Source: JAUIAS01 sp030425395 (GTDB taxonomy: Bacteria; Pseudomonadota; Alphaproteobacteria; Rhodobacterales; Rhodobacteraceae). Taken from it: a stretch of 64,000 nucleotides of DNA. Shown here piece after piece: positions 17,253-26,588 of the stretch (position 1 is its first letter; each line of letters begins with the position of its first letter). Made by a program: the position numbers and the translations under genes. The notes below the pieces were generated by a model. The model was not told where the DNA came from and made no database searches. It worked only from the letters and a program-made list of their open reading frames with translations. The stretch covers positions 3,720,001 through 3,784,000 of the forward strand of contig CP121336.1 in assembly GCA_043553855.1 (NCBI GenBank), in the 5' to 3' direction.

Positions 17253-18008
17253 CTAGGGGCGGTGCTCCATCATCCGGATGCGCGCCTGTTCAAGATGCTC
17301 GGTCATCAGCCGTTGGGCTTCATCGGCATCTTGGCGTTCGATTGCCTCATACATGCCTAGATGTTCGCTCCACACCTTGGTTGCCCGTTCCAGATGGTCG
17401 AACCGCGCCAAATAGCGCACAAGGTTCACCGCGTTGGCGACGTCGTATTCGACGGCAGAAATCGCATCGACGAACCGATGATTTCCACTCGCGGTCGCAA
17501 CGGCATGGTGAAACTTGAAATCGAGATGGCGCCCGACCTTGCCACCTTTGACGGAATAGGCCTCGAATTCGTCCACGGCGGCCTTGATCATGGCGAGATC
17601 GGCATCGCTGCGCCGCTGGGCTGCAAAATAGGCAGCGGCGGGTTCGATCACCTTCCGAAATTCGAGGTTCATCAGGATTTCGCGCAAACGCCCGTCGGAA
17701 AAGCCACCCTCGTTCGTGGCCTTCTTGCGCCGCTTGACGAACGAGCCCGAGCCGCGCCGACTGTCGATCAGATCGTCTTCGCGCAGACGTTCAAGCGCCT
17801 TGCGCACAACCGGGCGGGAAATGCCGAAGAGATCACAAAGCTCGTTTTCCGACGGCAACTGCTCGCCCTCGGCATAGGCGCCGATGGTGATCTGGTGGAA
17901 CAGATAGGCATAGGCCTGATCGGCATAGCTGGATCGGTTGAGCATCGCGCCACCTCGCTCCGCAGGAAAGCCGACGGCTTCCTTCATGGCGGGCTTTCCC
18001 TTGGCCAA
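17253..18008 (-). CDS. GntR family transcriptional regulator with FCD ligand domain
   Basis: A 251-residue regulator. The N-terminal winged helix has GEQLPSENELCDLFGISRPVVRKAL (recognition helix, about residues 47-71, given here only for position) and RRGSGSFV. The C-terminal all-helical FCD domain has DFKFHHAVA and ASGNHRF, which carry the Asp/His metal-site residues of this family. FCD regulators usually repress and release DNA on binding a carboxylate. The likely start is TTG 18008, with GGGAGG 6 bases ahead; ATG 17987 is the alternative. An operator-like repeat lies 25 bases upstream, suggesting autoregulation, and similar repeats precede the catabolic and transport genes. Confidence 0.9.
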   Translation of the reverse strand: MAKGKPAMKEAVGFPAERGGAMLNRSSYADQAYAYLFHQITIGAYAEGEQLPSENELCDLFGISRPVVRKALERLREDDLIDSRRGSGSFVKRRKKATNEGGFSDGRLREILMNLEFRKVIEPAAAYFAAQRRSDADLAMIKAAVDEFEAYSVKGGKVGRHLDFKFHHAVATASGNHRFVDAISAVEYDVANAVNLVRYLARFDHLERATKVWSEHLGMYEAIERQDADEAQRLMTEHLEQARIRMMEHRP

Positions 18009-18032
18009 GTTGTCCTCCCGATGTCATGATTT

Positions 18033-18053
18033 TATGTAAACAATGATTACAAG
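18033..18053. promoter_or_regulatory. Candidate autoregulatory operator upstream of gntR
   Basis: TATGTAA-N7-TTACAAG has the same 7-7-7 geometry as the perfect repeat at 6807-6827; the right arm is identical and the left arm matches 5 of 7. On the minus strand a TTGATT (18078-18073) and TATCTT (18056-18051) pair with 16-base spacing would place the repeat over the -10 element and start site of gntR. Confidence 0.5.
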
Positions 18054-18151
18054 ATAGCGAGCCGCCGGAGTAAATCAACACGTTTCAGTAAGCCGGTCAT
18101 CTATTGCCCGGTCGCGCGCCAAAATCGCCTCCGGGACAGGCAGGTTGCCGG

Positions 18152-18616
18152 TCAGTTTCCAACCGGCAGCGCCGTCTTGTATTTGACCTGTTTCAGGGCA
18201 AAGCTCGACTTGATATTGGCCACACCGGGGATCGTGGTCAACTCCCGCACGATGAAACGCTGCAAGCTATTGATATCCTTTACCACAAGCCGCACGAGAT
18301 AGTCGCTATCTCCGGTCATAAGATAACACTCCATGACCTCGTCAAAGGCCCGCATACGCGTTTCAAAATCGGCGAGACCCTTTTCCGTTTGTCGCTCCAG
18401 CGTGACCTGGATGAAGACGCTGAGACCCAACCCCAGCACTTCCGGCTTTACAAGGGCGACGTAACGGTCGATCGCGCCGGATTTTTCAAGCGCCCTGACA
18501 CGGGTCAGACAAGGAGAAGGAGACAGATTTACACGTGCTGCAAGGTCGACATTTGTCAGCCGACCATGCTCCTGCAATACCTTCAGTATTCGCAAATCTG
18601 TCGGATCCAGTTTCAT
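18152..18616 (-). CDS. Lrp/AsnC family transcriptional regulator
   Basis: A 154-residue Lrp/AsnC protein. The helix-turn-helix is DLRILKVLQEHGRLTN followed by LAARVNLSPSPCLTRV, and the C-terminal RAM ligand domain includes MECYLMTGDSDYLVRLV and TIPGVANIKSSFALKQVK. ATG 18616 is preferred because AGGA lies 10 bases upstream; ATG 18625 has that sequence too close. It is divergent from the AceE/transketolase-like gene, with about 155 bases between starts, so it probably responds to an amino acid and controls that gene. Confidence 0.9.
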   Translation of the reverse strand: MKLDPTDLRILKVLQEHGRLTNVDLAARVNLSPSPCLTRVRALEKSGAIDRYVALVKPEVLGLGLSVFIQVTLERQTEKGLADFETRMRAFDEVMECYLMTGDSDYLVRLVVKDINSLQRFIVRELTTIPGVANIKSSFALKQVKYKTALPVGN

Positions 18617-18771
18617 TGGTAGCATATCCTGCTGATCGGTCGCGGAAATACTGCAGGAAGTTCCAAAAGTTGTAAAGCTGCCTTTCATCTTAGGCAGAAC
18701 GTGCCGCGAAAATTGCGGCAGAATGGATGGAGAATAAACGCGATACGGGCCTGCCGCCGGGAGAATTAGCC

Positions 18772-21156
18772 ATGACCGCCATTGATCTCAACCATCTTGC
18801 AACGCTGGAAAAGCGGCTGTTGTGGCTTTCCAACTGGATGATCCACAATGCCAATCACCTGCGGGAAAAGGGCGCGCATGATGTCAAGGTGGGCGGCCAT
18901 CAGGCGTCATGCGCCTCGATGGTGTCGATCATGACCGCGCTCTATTTCACGACGTTGCGTCCCGAGGACCGGGTGGCGGTGAAGCCACATGCATCGCCCG
19001 TCTTCCATGCGATGCAATACCTGATGGGCAATCAGAGCCTTGAGAAGCTGCAAAACTTCCGCGGCTTCGGTGGCGCACAATCCTATCCCAGCCGCACCAA
19101 GGATGTGGATGATGTCGACTTCTCCACCGGCTCGGTTGGCCTTGGCGTGGCGATCACCGCGTTTGCCTCGCTCATTCAGGATTATGTCCATGCCCATGGC
19201 TGGGCGGCGGGGCGGCCCGAAGGGCGGATGGTGGCCCTTGTTGGCGATGCCGAACTGGACGAGGGCAACATCTATGAATGCCTTCAGGAAGGCTGGAAGA
19301 ACGATCTGCGCAACACGTGGTGGATCATCGACTATAACCGCCAGTCGCTCGATGGCGTGGTGCGCGAGGGGTTGTGGCAGAGGGTTGAGGGCATTTTCGA
19401 GGCCTTCGGCTGGCGCGTCGTCAAAGTGAAATACGGTGCGTTGCAGCGTGCCGCCTTTGCCCAACCGGGTGGTGAGGCCCTGCGTCAGTGGATCGACAAT
19501 TGCCCCAATGCTCTCTACTCGGCGCTTACCTTCAAGGGCGGCGCAGCATGGCGGCAGCGGCTGCTCGACGATCTGGGCGATCAGGGCGAGGTGACAGCGC
19601 TGATCGAGAGACACAGCGACGCCGAGTTGAATGACCTGATGAACAACCTCGGCGGCCATTGCCTGCGTAGTCTGGCAGAAACCTTCGGATCCATCTCTGA
19701 TGACCGCCCGACTGTCTTTCTCGCCTATACCGTCAAGGGCTGGGGCACGCCGCTCGCTGGTCACAAGGACAACCACGCCGGTCTGATGACAAAGGCGCAG
19801 ATGGCGACACTGCAATCCACCTTGGGAGTGCCGCCGGGTGAGGAATGAGAGCCTCTTGCAACAGTCTCCGACCCGCAAGGATTCCGGGCCTTTCTGGACC
19901 GAACACCTTTCTTCGCCTAAGGCCCGCGCCGGACAAACGCGCCCGCGGTTGCCGAGATCGGGCCGGTCTGGCTCGACGATGCGGTGCAATCAACGCAAGC
20001 AGCGTTTGGCAAGATCCTTGACCGTTTGGCTAAATCCGAGAGCGAACTGGCGCAGCGCATTCTGACCATGTCGCCGGATGTCACGGTTTCGACAGGGCTC
20101 AGCCCATGGGTCAACCGCCGTGGTCTCTTTGCCCGCGACCCGCGCTCTGACACGTTCCGGGCCGAGAACATTCCATCCAGCCAGAAATGGAACTTTTCAC
20201 CCGAGGGTCAGCATCTGGAACTGGGTGTCGCGGAAATGAACCTGTTTCTTGCCCTTGGTGCGGCGGGGCTGAGCCATTCGCTTTTCGGGGCGCGGATTTT
20301 GCCAGTGGGCACGGTATACGACCCCTTTGTTTGTCGTGGCCTGGATGCGCTCAACTATGCCTGCTATCAGGATGCCCGTTTCATGATCGCGGGCACGCCG
20401 TCGGGCGTGACGCTGGCACCAGAGGGCGGTGCGCACCAGTCAATCGGAACTCCGCTGATCGGGATGAGCCAGGACGGCCTTGCCTCGTTCGAACCAGCTT
20501 TTACCGACGAACTTTCGGTGATCATGGACTGGGGTTTCGACTATATGCAGCGGCAGGGCGGGTCGGACTCTGATCCACGCACATGGTTGCCCGACGGGTC
20601 AGGTGGTGCGGTGTATCTGCGGCTGTCGACCCGGCCTGTTGAGCAGGCCTTGTGCTCGCGCGACGCTGCTTTCCGTCAGGGGGTTACCGATGGAGCCTAT
20701 TGGCTGCGACAGCCGGGCCCGAATGCCGAGGTGGTCATTGTCTATCAGGGCGCGGCGGCACCTGCAGCGATCGAGGCCGCGGGGCGGATCGGCAACGACC
20801 GGCGCGATATCGGTGTGCTGGCCGTCACCTCCGCTGATCGTTTGCATGCCGGGTGGGCTGCCGCCGGACGCGCGCGCGCCCAAGGGATCGAAACAGCGCG
20901 CGCGCATGCCGAACGCCTGCTGGAGGGCTTGCCTGCGCATTGTCTGCTGATCACCGTGCTTGATGGCCATCCGGCCACGCTGTCATGGATCGGCGGCGTT
21001 GCTGGGCACCGCGTTGCCGCGCTGGGGGTCGATGGATTCGGGCAGACCGGAACGGTCGGCGATCTCCACCGCCATTTCAGTATCGACGCCGACGCCATCG
21101 TTGCGGCAGCCTCTGCCATGTCCTTTGGCCGACCATTGCGGTCGCGCGCCGGGTGA
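18772..21156 (+). pseudogene. AceE/transketolase-like TPP enzyme gene with two in-frame stop codons
   Basis: One 795-codon frame encodes a transketolase-fold protein resembling homodimeric pyruvate dehydrogenase E1. The N-terminal TPP domain has VALVGDAELDEGNIYE (about residues 162-177) and IIDYNRQSLDGVV; the C-terminal half has LELGVAEMNLFLALGAAG and later TVLDGHPATLSW. The frame is broken by TGA at 19846-19848 and TAA at 19918-19920, 23 codons apart, with coding-like sequence between and after them and no frameshift. Each could arise by a single base change. The start ATG 18772 has GGAGA upstream. Either this is a recent pseudogene or two separate polypeptides are made; a GTG at 19984 could restart but lacks a clear ribosome binding site. 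Confidence 0.75.
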
Positions 21157-21563
21157 GGCACCAAAGATCTTGCCGCGCTGTTGTCGCCAATCCACGGTTT
21201 TGGTCTCCGCGCATTACCCCAAGACCGGCACACGGGAGCATTGGGTTCAAACGCAACCATGTAGAATCAGACCCCCAAGGAATAGCCATGCCGACAGCCA
21301 AGGCATGGCGCATCATTTGTCGGCGCGGTGGCTTTTGGTGCCCCTGACCATCTGGCGATGACGGGGAAATAGACTTTCTGCAAGACGCCCATCTTGTGCA
21401 CAGACCCGAATGACGGCAACGACCCAGCCGCTTTGAAACGGTCAAAGACATTGCAAATGCCCGCTTTGGGGTAATCACTGCCGTCTTTCGCAGGCAGCCA
21501 AAGTGATCCTGACGTATCGCGATTTTGACTGCCTGATTGTTTGTGCTTTGATAGGGTGCATAA
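21157..21563. other. Intergenic region without a recognisable gene
   Basis: About 400 bases between the broken TPP enzyme gene and the phosphoesterase. Only very short frames are present, for example 19 codons from an ATG near 21288. I see no tRNA, repeat or clear terminator. The promoter of the phosphoesterase gene presumably lies at its right end. Confidence 0.5.
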
Positions 21564-22322
21564 ATGAAAGACTTTGATCAGACCCGTTTCGCCGTCATTT
21601 CTGATATTCACAGCAATTCCGCCGCTCTGGAGGCTGTCCTTCAGGACATTTCTGACCAAGGCATTGAAAGTATTGTCAATCTTGGGGATCACCTAAGCGG
21701 CCCTATGGCCGCGCGTGAAACTGCCGAACTCCTTCTGTCTCACGAAATGTTGTCTATCCGTGGCAATCATGACCGGTGGCTTGTTGAAAACAAGCGAGAG
21801 GATATGAATTCGATTGATGGGGTCGCTTTCGACCAACTCCAAGAACGCCATCTGGAATGGCTGCGCGGGTTGCCATCGACGCTCTGGCTGTCAGAAAACG
21901 TTTTCGCCTGTCACGGGACACCACGCAGCGATACGACGTATTGGATGGAAAAGGTTTCACCCTTGGGTGACGTTGTTCTCAGATCGCGGGATGAGGTTTC
22001 TTCCGAGGCGACCGGGATCAAGGCCAGCCTGATGCTGTGTGGTCATACCCATCTTCCCCGCCGCTTGGATCTGCCAGATGGTCGTATCATATTGAATCCC
22101 GGCAGTGTCGGGTGTCCTGGCTATATCGGCACCACGCCGATACATCACGTGGTTCAGACCGGTACGAGTGCTGCATCTTACGCGGTGGTCGAAAAGGCCA
22201 CTGGCGGATGGGCGACGGCGTTCAGGCAGATACCTTATGATCCGAGCAGGATGATCGAAATGGCCAAGGCCGCCAATCATCCTCAGTGGGAGTCCAGACT
22301 GTCTACGGGTTGGATCACCTGA
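21564..22322 (+). CDS. Metallophosphoesterase (calcineurin-like, YfcE-type)
   Basis: A 252-residue metallophosphoesterase. The metal-site motifs are in order: SDIHSN (residues 14-19), LGDHLSG, GNHDRW, HGTPRSD and CGHTHLPR, followed by NPGSVGCPG, a signature of the bacterial YfcE/DR1281-like single-domain enzymes. The substrate of such proteins is a phosphodiester or phosphomonoester, usually untested. AGGGT lies 9 bases before ATG 21564. It is followed 84 bases later by psd but appears functionally independent of it. Confidence 0.88.
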   Translation: MKDFDQTRFAVISDIHSNSAALEAVLQDISDQGIESIVNLGDHLSGPMAARETAELLLSHEMLSIRGNHDRWLVENKREDMNSIDGVAFDQLQERHLEWLRGLPSTLWLSENVFACHGTPRSDTTYWMEKVSPLGDVVLRSRDEVSSEATGIKASLMLCGHTHLPRRLDLPDGRIILNPGSVGCPGYIGTTPIHHVVQTGTSAASYAVVEKATGGWATAFRQIPYDPSRMIEMAKAANHPQWESRLSTGWIT

Positions 22323-22406
22323 GGCCGCGCCAACACATCGCTATTTGCATGGACGCGCCGTTGCGGATAAGGGAGGCACAGACCATTCCCAGACGCGAGG
22401 CGGCCC

Positions 22407-23129
22407 ATGTCGGTGTCGATGCTTTCCACCTTTGTCAAACCCATGCACCCCGAGGGGCGCAAGTTCGTGGCAATCGCTGCGGCGATCACTGTTGTGCTGT
22501 TTCTGATCTGGGATCCCTTGGGATGGATCGGAACCGGCATTACCGTCTGGGTCTACTATTTCTTTCGCGATCCCGAACGGGTGACGCCACAGCGGCGAGG
22601 GGTGATGATTTCGCCTGCGGACGGTGTCGTGTCGCTGATGGGGGCGGCGGTGCCGCCGGCAGAGCTTGGGCTTGGCGATACGCCGATGATGCGGGTCTGC
22701 GTGTTCATGTCCGTGTTCAACTGCCACGTGAACCGTTTGCCCTTGGCGGGCCGGATCACCAAGGTGGCCTACCGGCCGGGCAAGTTCCTGAACGCGGCGA
22801 TGGACAAGGCATCCGAGGATAACGAACGCAACGGTCTGGCTGTCGAAACGCCCGATGGGCTGCGCTATGGTGTGGTGCAGATCGCGGGCCTTGTCGCGCG
22901 GCGCATCCTGTGCTGGACAAACGAAGGCGACGTGATGGCCACGGGAGAACGGTTTGGCCTGATCCGCTTTGGGTCGCGGCTGGATATTTATCTGCCCGCC
23001 GGAATGGAGCCGACGGTCATGTTGGGCCAAACGATGATCGCGGGCGAAACCGTGATCGCGTCCATGCAGGCGTCGGCCAACGCGGAACCCTCCGAGGCTG
23101 GCCAACCGCAGGCCGGGCAGGGACAATGA
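22407..23129 (+). CDS. psd: Phosphatidylserine decarboxylase
   Basis: A 240-residue Psd of the short archaetidylserine-decarboxylase-like type. An N-terminal hydrophobic anchor (residues 20-50) is followed by FRDPERVTP, SPADGVV, FMSVFNCHVNR and the self-cleavage site RFGS, whose Ser190 would become the pyruvoyl group of the alpha subunit. The enzyme converts phosphatidylserine to phosphatidylethanolamine at the inner membrane. GAGG lies 7 bases before ATG 22407. It overlaps pssA, which makes its substrate, by ATGA, the usual alphaproteobacterial psd-pssA arrangement. The C-terminal tail is rich in Glu, Ala and Gln. Confidence 0.95.
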   Translation: MSVSMLSTFVKPMHPEGRKFVAIAAAITVVLFLIWDPLGWIGTGITVWVYYFFRDPERVTPQRRGVMISPADGVVSLMGAAVPPAELGLGDTPMMRVCVFMSVFNCHVNRLPLAGRITKVAYRPGKFLNAAMDKASEDNERNGLAVETPDGLRYGVVQIAGLVARRILCWTNEGDVMATGERFGLIRFGSRLDIYLPAGMEPTVMLGQTMIAGETVIASMQASANAEPSEAGQPQAGQGQ

Positions 23130-23902
23130 CCGACCAATCGCCCAACCGTCCCGACGCAGATGTGCGCGACCGCGTGCCTCTGGCGATGATCGTGCCCAAT
23201 ATGATCACCCTGTCGGGCATGTGTCTTGGTCTGACGTCGATCCGGTTTGCGATGGACGACCGGTTCTGGCTGGCGCTGGTTCTGATCCTGTTGTCGGCCT
23301 TGATGGATGGGCTGGACGGATTCTTTGCGCGTCGTCTGAATGCCACGTCGAGCTTTGGTGCTGAGCTGGATTCGCTGTCGGATTTTCTGTGTTTTGGCGT
23401 CGCTCCGGGCATTCTGGTTTACCAGTTCCATCTTCAGGAACTGGGCAGCATCGGCTGGATCTTTGTTCTGGTATTTGCGGCGGCCACCTGTCTGCGGCTG
23501 GCGCGGTTCAACGTGATGCGGGGGCAGGTCGTCGAGGATGAAGAAGACGTGCCAGCCAAGCCCTACTTTCAGGGCGTGCCGGCCCCGGCGGGTGCGCTGC
23601 TGGGCCTGATGCCTGTGTTTGCAGGGCAGGCGGGGATTGTCGAGGCGGGACAGCTGCCGTTGCTGGTAGCGCTTTGGCTGGGACTGGTTGCGGTGTTGAT
23701 GATCTCCAACATTCCGACGCCGTCGCCGCGCACTTTGCGCGTGCCGCGCCGCTTGATCGGTGTGCTGATGTTTGCGCTGGTTGTGGCGATCGGCGTGATC
23801 TTTACCAGCCCATGGACGCTTTTGGTGGTGATCGACCTGATCTATCTGGGCACCGTTGCCGTAGCAGGCGCGCGTCATTGGTCCGGGCGCAATCTGGGCT
23901 AA
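23126..23902 (+). CDS. pssA: CDP-diacylglycerol--serine O-phosphatidyltransferase
   Basis: A 258-residue polytopic CDP-alcohol phosphatidyltransferase. The signature DGLDGFFARRLN followed by FGAELDSLSD (D-G-x2-A-R-x8-G-x3-D-x3-D class, about residues 63-90) coordinates the metal and CDP-lipid. About seven hydrophobic segments follow. It makes phosphatidylserine from CDP-diacylglycerol and serine, the substrate for Psd encoded just upstream with an ATGA overlap. ATG 23126 is set by that coupling; a longer upstream frame is inside psd. Confidence 0.95.
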   Translation: MTDQSPNRPDADVRDRVPLAMIVPNMITLSGMCLGLTSIRFAMDDRFWLALVLILLSALMDGLDGFFARRLNATSSFGAELDSLSDFLCFGVAPGILVYQFHLQELGSIGWIFVLVFAAATCLRLARFNVMRGQVVEDEEDVPAKPYFQGVPAPAGALLGLMPVFAGQAGIVEAGQLPLLVALWLGLVAVLMISNIPTPSPRTLRVPRRLIGVLMFALVVAIGVIFTSPWTLLVVIDLIYLGTVAVAGARHWSGRNLG

Positions 23903-23940
23903 AGCTGGCTTTGGCCCTGCCGTGAAACGTATCGGGCCAT

Positions 23941-23962
23941 CGCCCGGACACATGTCCGGGCG
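23941..23962 (+). terminator. Hairpin between convergent pssA and alcohol dehydrogenase genes
   Basis: A perfect 10-base-pair stem, CGCCCGGACA with its complement around a 2-base loop, sits between convergent stop codons, 39 bases from pssA and 15 from the dehydrogenase gene. There is no U tract on either side, so it may act in both directions with help, or through Rho. Confidence 0.45.
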
Positions 23963-23976
23963 CGGCGCTTTCGGGA

Positions 23977-25077
23977 CTATTTCGTATCGCCGTGATCCAG
24001 AACGATCACGTTGCGCCGGGCATTGCCCGACATTGTGTCGGCAATCGCCTCGTTCACCTGATCCAGCGACCAGCGTCCGGAAATCAACTCGTCCAGTTTC
24101 AAGCGACCCTGTTGATAAAGGTCCACCATCCACGGCACATCGCGCTTGATCACCACATCGCCCATTTTGGACCCGAGGATCGACTGACCGACATCGGCCA
24201 TCACAAGCGGTGAATAGGTGGCGTTTTCCCCGAAATGGGGCATGCCGACCATCACGACCTTGCCCCGGTTGGCAAGGTAGCGCGGTGCCAGATCATAGAC
24301 CGACGCGACGCCGACAGTAACCAGAACCGCATCCGCGCCGCGCCCGCCGAGGATTTCCTTGACCTTCTTGAACGGGCGGCCTTCGGCCAACACACCATGG
24401 GTCGCGCCGAACTCGCGGGCGACATCGAGTTTGTCAGGGTTCATGTCCACAGCCACGATCCGCCGCGCACCGGCGATGCGCGCCCCTTGCACCGCGTTCA
24501 GCCCGACACCGCCCGCCCCGATCACGACCACATCGTCACCGGGACGGATGTTTGCGGTGTTGATCGCGGCCCCCACGCCGGTGATCACGCCGCAGGCGAT
24601 CAGGGACGCCGCGTCCTTGGGGATGTCGGCGGGGATCTTGACCACCTGACTTTGATCGACAACCACCTTTTCGGCAAACGCACCGGCAAACAGGGCCTGC
24701 CAAACCGGATCGCCGGTTTCTGTGGCGATTGGGCCTTGTGCAGCGTCGCCGGGGGCTTCGCAAACGGTCGGGTGTCCCGATCCGCAGCTCGGGCAGGTGC
24801 CGCACGCGCGGATCAGCGTGACGATGACGCTGTCGCCTTCGGCAAAGTCCCGCACGCCGTCACCTACGGCCGTCACGGTGCCAGCAGCTTCGTGCCCGAA
24901 TACCGCCGGAAGCGCACCACCGAACCCGCCCTGCCACAGCGAGATATCTGAATGGCACACGGCAACCGCGTCCACGCGGACTTCAATCTCTCCCAGCGCA
25001 GGTGCGCGCAGCGTGACAGTCTCAAGGCGCATGGGCTGTCCGTGTTCGTGGCATACGACCGCTTGGATTTTGGTCAT
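23977..25077 (-). CDS. Zinc-dependent alcohol dehydrogenase
   Basis: A 366-residue MDR dehydrogenase with catalytic zinc ligands in AVCHSDISLWQG (Cys, about residue 38) and FGHEAAG (His-Glu). The structural zinc site is only partly canonical: the lobe reads IRACGTCPSCGSGHPTVCE with four cysteines. The NAD loop is GAGGVGLNAVQG and the next acidic residue is in VAVDMNPDK, consistent with NAD. It resembles the class III/aryl-alcohol dehydrogenase group. AAAGGA precedes ATG 25077; five extra upstream codons are less likely. It is monocistronic, and its substrate is unknown. Confidence 0.88.
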   Translation of the reverse strand: MTKIQAVVCHEHGQPMRLETVTLRAPALGEIEVRVDAVAVCHSDISLWQGGFGGALPAVFGHEAAGTVTAVGDGVRDFAEGDSVIVTLIRACGTCPSCGSGHPTVCEAPGDAAQGPIATETGDPVWQALFAGAFAEKVVVDQSQVVKIPADIPKDAASLIACGVITGVGAAINTANIRPGDDVVVIGAGGVGLNAVQGARIAGARRIVAVDMNPDKLDVAREFGATHGVLAEGRPFKKVKEILGGRGADAVLVTVGVASVYDLAPRYLANRGKVVMVGMPHFGENATYSPLVMADVGQSILGSKMGDVVIKRDVPWMVDLYQQGRLKLDELISGRWSLDQVNEAIADTMSGNARRNVIVLDHGDTK

Positions 25078-25214
25078 TGGGGGTCCTTTCATCTGGGTCG
25101 CGATCCATGGGCGCGCGGGATTTGGGAGGCATCTAGAGCCAAGCCTAGCGGCCAGCGCAGGGGTTCACAACCGCATTAGGCACTTTGAGCAGCAGGACAG
25201 TGGCCTGTCTTTGA

Positions 25215-26588
25215 TCATTGCGCAACCAGCAGGAAAACCGAAAGAATTCCCAATGATATGAGACAGTAAAGCCCATTCCACCGCATGCCCAGAAGCGTCG
25301 GTTCAACCGTGACCAACCGCGCCGACATGCGCACAGCGGCGGAAAAGGGTGTCGCGTTGACCGAAATTGTCCAGACAGTCAAAAGCATGACCCCAACCAC
25401 CACTTCGTTGATCTCAAGCGCGGCAAGGTTGGGCAGGGTGCCCGCCAGAATCGTGACCGAAATGATCGGGCTGATCCCCATCAGGGACAGCCCGAACACC
25501 AGCCACGCCGACAACACCAAAAGCGTATCCGCCGACAGTCCGAGCGCGATGATCGCATGGCCCAGCCGCACCGTGTCCACAGAAGCGGTGACCATCACAC
25601 CGATGAATGCCGAACAGGCAAAAAGCGCGATTTCCGTGCGCATGTTCGGTAGCGACGGCAACAGATCCCGACCCATGATCCCGGTGGTTTTGCGTAGCGT
25701 GCCGGCAGTGGGACCACCGCGTTCCTGAATGAAAATCCACCCAAAGGACAAAAACGGGATACAGATCAACAGCGCGGTGATCAGGTTCGTGCCCAGAACC
25801 TGCGAAGCCGCGAATGCCGTGGTGGGCACCAGAACCACAATGGTCAGAAGCGGCAACAGCTTCAGAAGCGACGGCGCCGGAGGTTGATCAGGCAGCGGTG
25901 CGCGCGCGTAGCCGCTCCGGTCCAAACCCCAGCCGATCAACAGGAACAGCACCGTCATAGGCGCGGAATAGATCACCATCTGACCCCAGCTCAGGCTGGG
26001 GATGGCCGCGATGACAAGGGCAATGGTGATTGTCATCGGCGACCACATTGGAAGCGCGCAGAACCCCCGCAGCATGGCCAGCGTCATGCGCTTGCGTCGG
26101 ATATTGGCGATCCGGGTGCTTTCCGCGTCATCACCGGGACCGACCCCCTTGGCGATCATGGTGCCCAGCAGGCCAACGGTTCCAAGGTTCAGAAGCATCC
26201 CGAACAACGCCGCCCCAAAGGTCAGAACCAGATAACGCCGCCCCGGCGGTTGCATCACCAGCACCTGACCGGATCGCAGGATCAACGGCGACCGCCCCGC
26301 TGCATGTTGAAGAAAGCTGAGCGACGTCAGAAAAAACGCGAGATACGCCCCCCTGTGCAACGCACTGAGCGTGAGATCTGCGTCAAAGCTGCCGCTGGCC
26401 AATGCATAGGCGGGCAGGGCAAGGCTGAGAAACACCAGCGCCCGCGCCATATGGGAAATCCGCCGCAATTCGAGCGCAAGAAACCCTGTCAGCCCGACGA
26501 ATTCTGCCACAGTGTAAATCACTGCATCGTCAAAGGTGGCCCCGATGACCCCCAGACTGAGACAAACAAGAAGCAGGCTGGAAAGCAT
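25215..26588 (-). CDS. Polytopic membrane protein, possible ion/organic-anion transporter
   Basis: A 457-residue protein made almost entirely of hydrophobic helices, 11-12 by eye, with short basic loops such as NIRRKRMTLA. The second half resembles the first in having long hydrophobic hairpins separated by Gly/Thr/Ser-rich breaks (GTVGLLGTMIAKG near residue 133 and SVTILAGTLPNLA near 380), as in the two-fold repeats of ion transporter superfamily proteins. I do not recognise the family with certainty. It is transcribed alone, from the 320-base region that holds three 14-base tandem repeats. Confidence 0.65.
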   Translation of the reverse strand: MLSSLLLVCLSLGVIGATFDDAVIYTVAEFVGLTGFLALELRRISHMARALVFLSLALPAYALASGSFDADLTLSALHRGAYLAFFLTSLSFLQHAAGRSPLILRSGQVLVMQPPGRRYLVLTFGAALFGMLLNLGTVGLLGTMIAKGVGPGDDAESTRIANIRRKRMTLAMLRGFCALPMWSPMTITIALVIAAIPSLSWGQMVIYSAPMTVLFLLIGWGLDRSGYARAPLPDQPPAPSLLKLLPLLTIVVLVPTTAFAASQVLGTNLITALLICIPFLSFGWIFIQERGGPTAGTLRKTTGIMGRDLLPSLPNMRTEIALFACSAFIGVMVTASVDTVRLGHAIIALGLSADTLLVLSAWLVFGLSLMGISPIISVTILAGTLPNLAALEINEVVVGVMLLTVWTISVNATPFSAAVRMSARLVTVEPTLLGMRWNGLYCLISLGILSVFLLVAQ

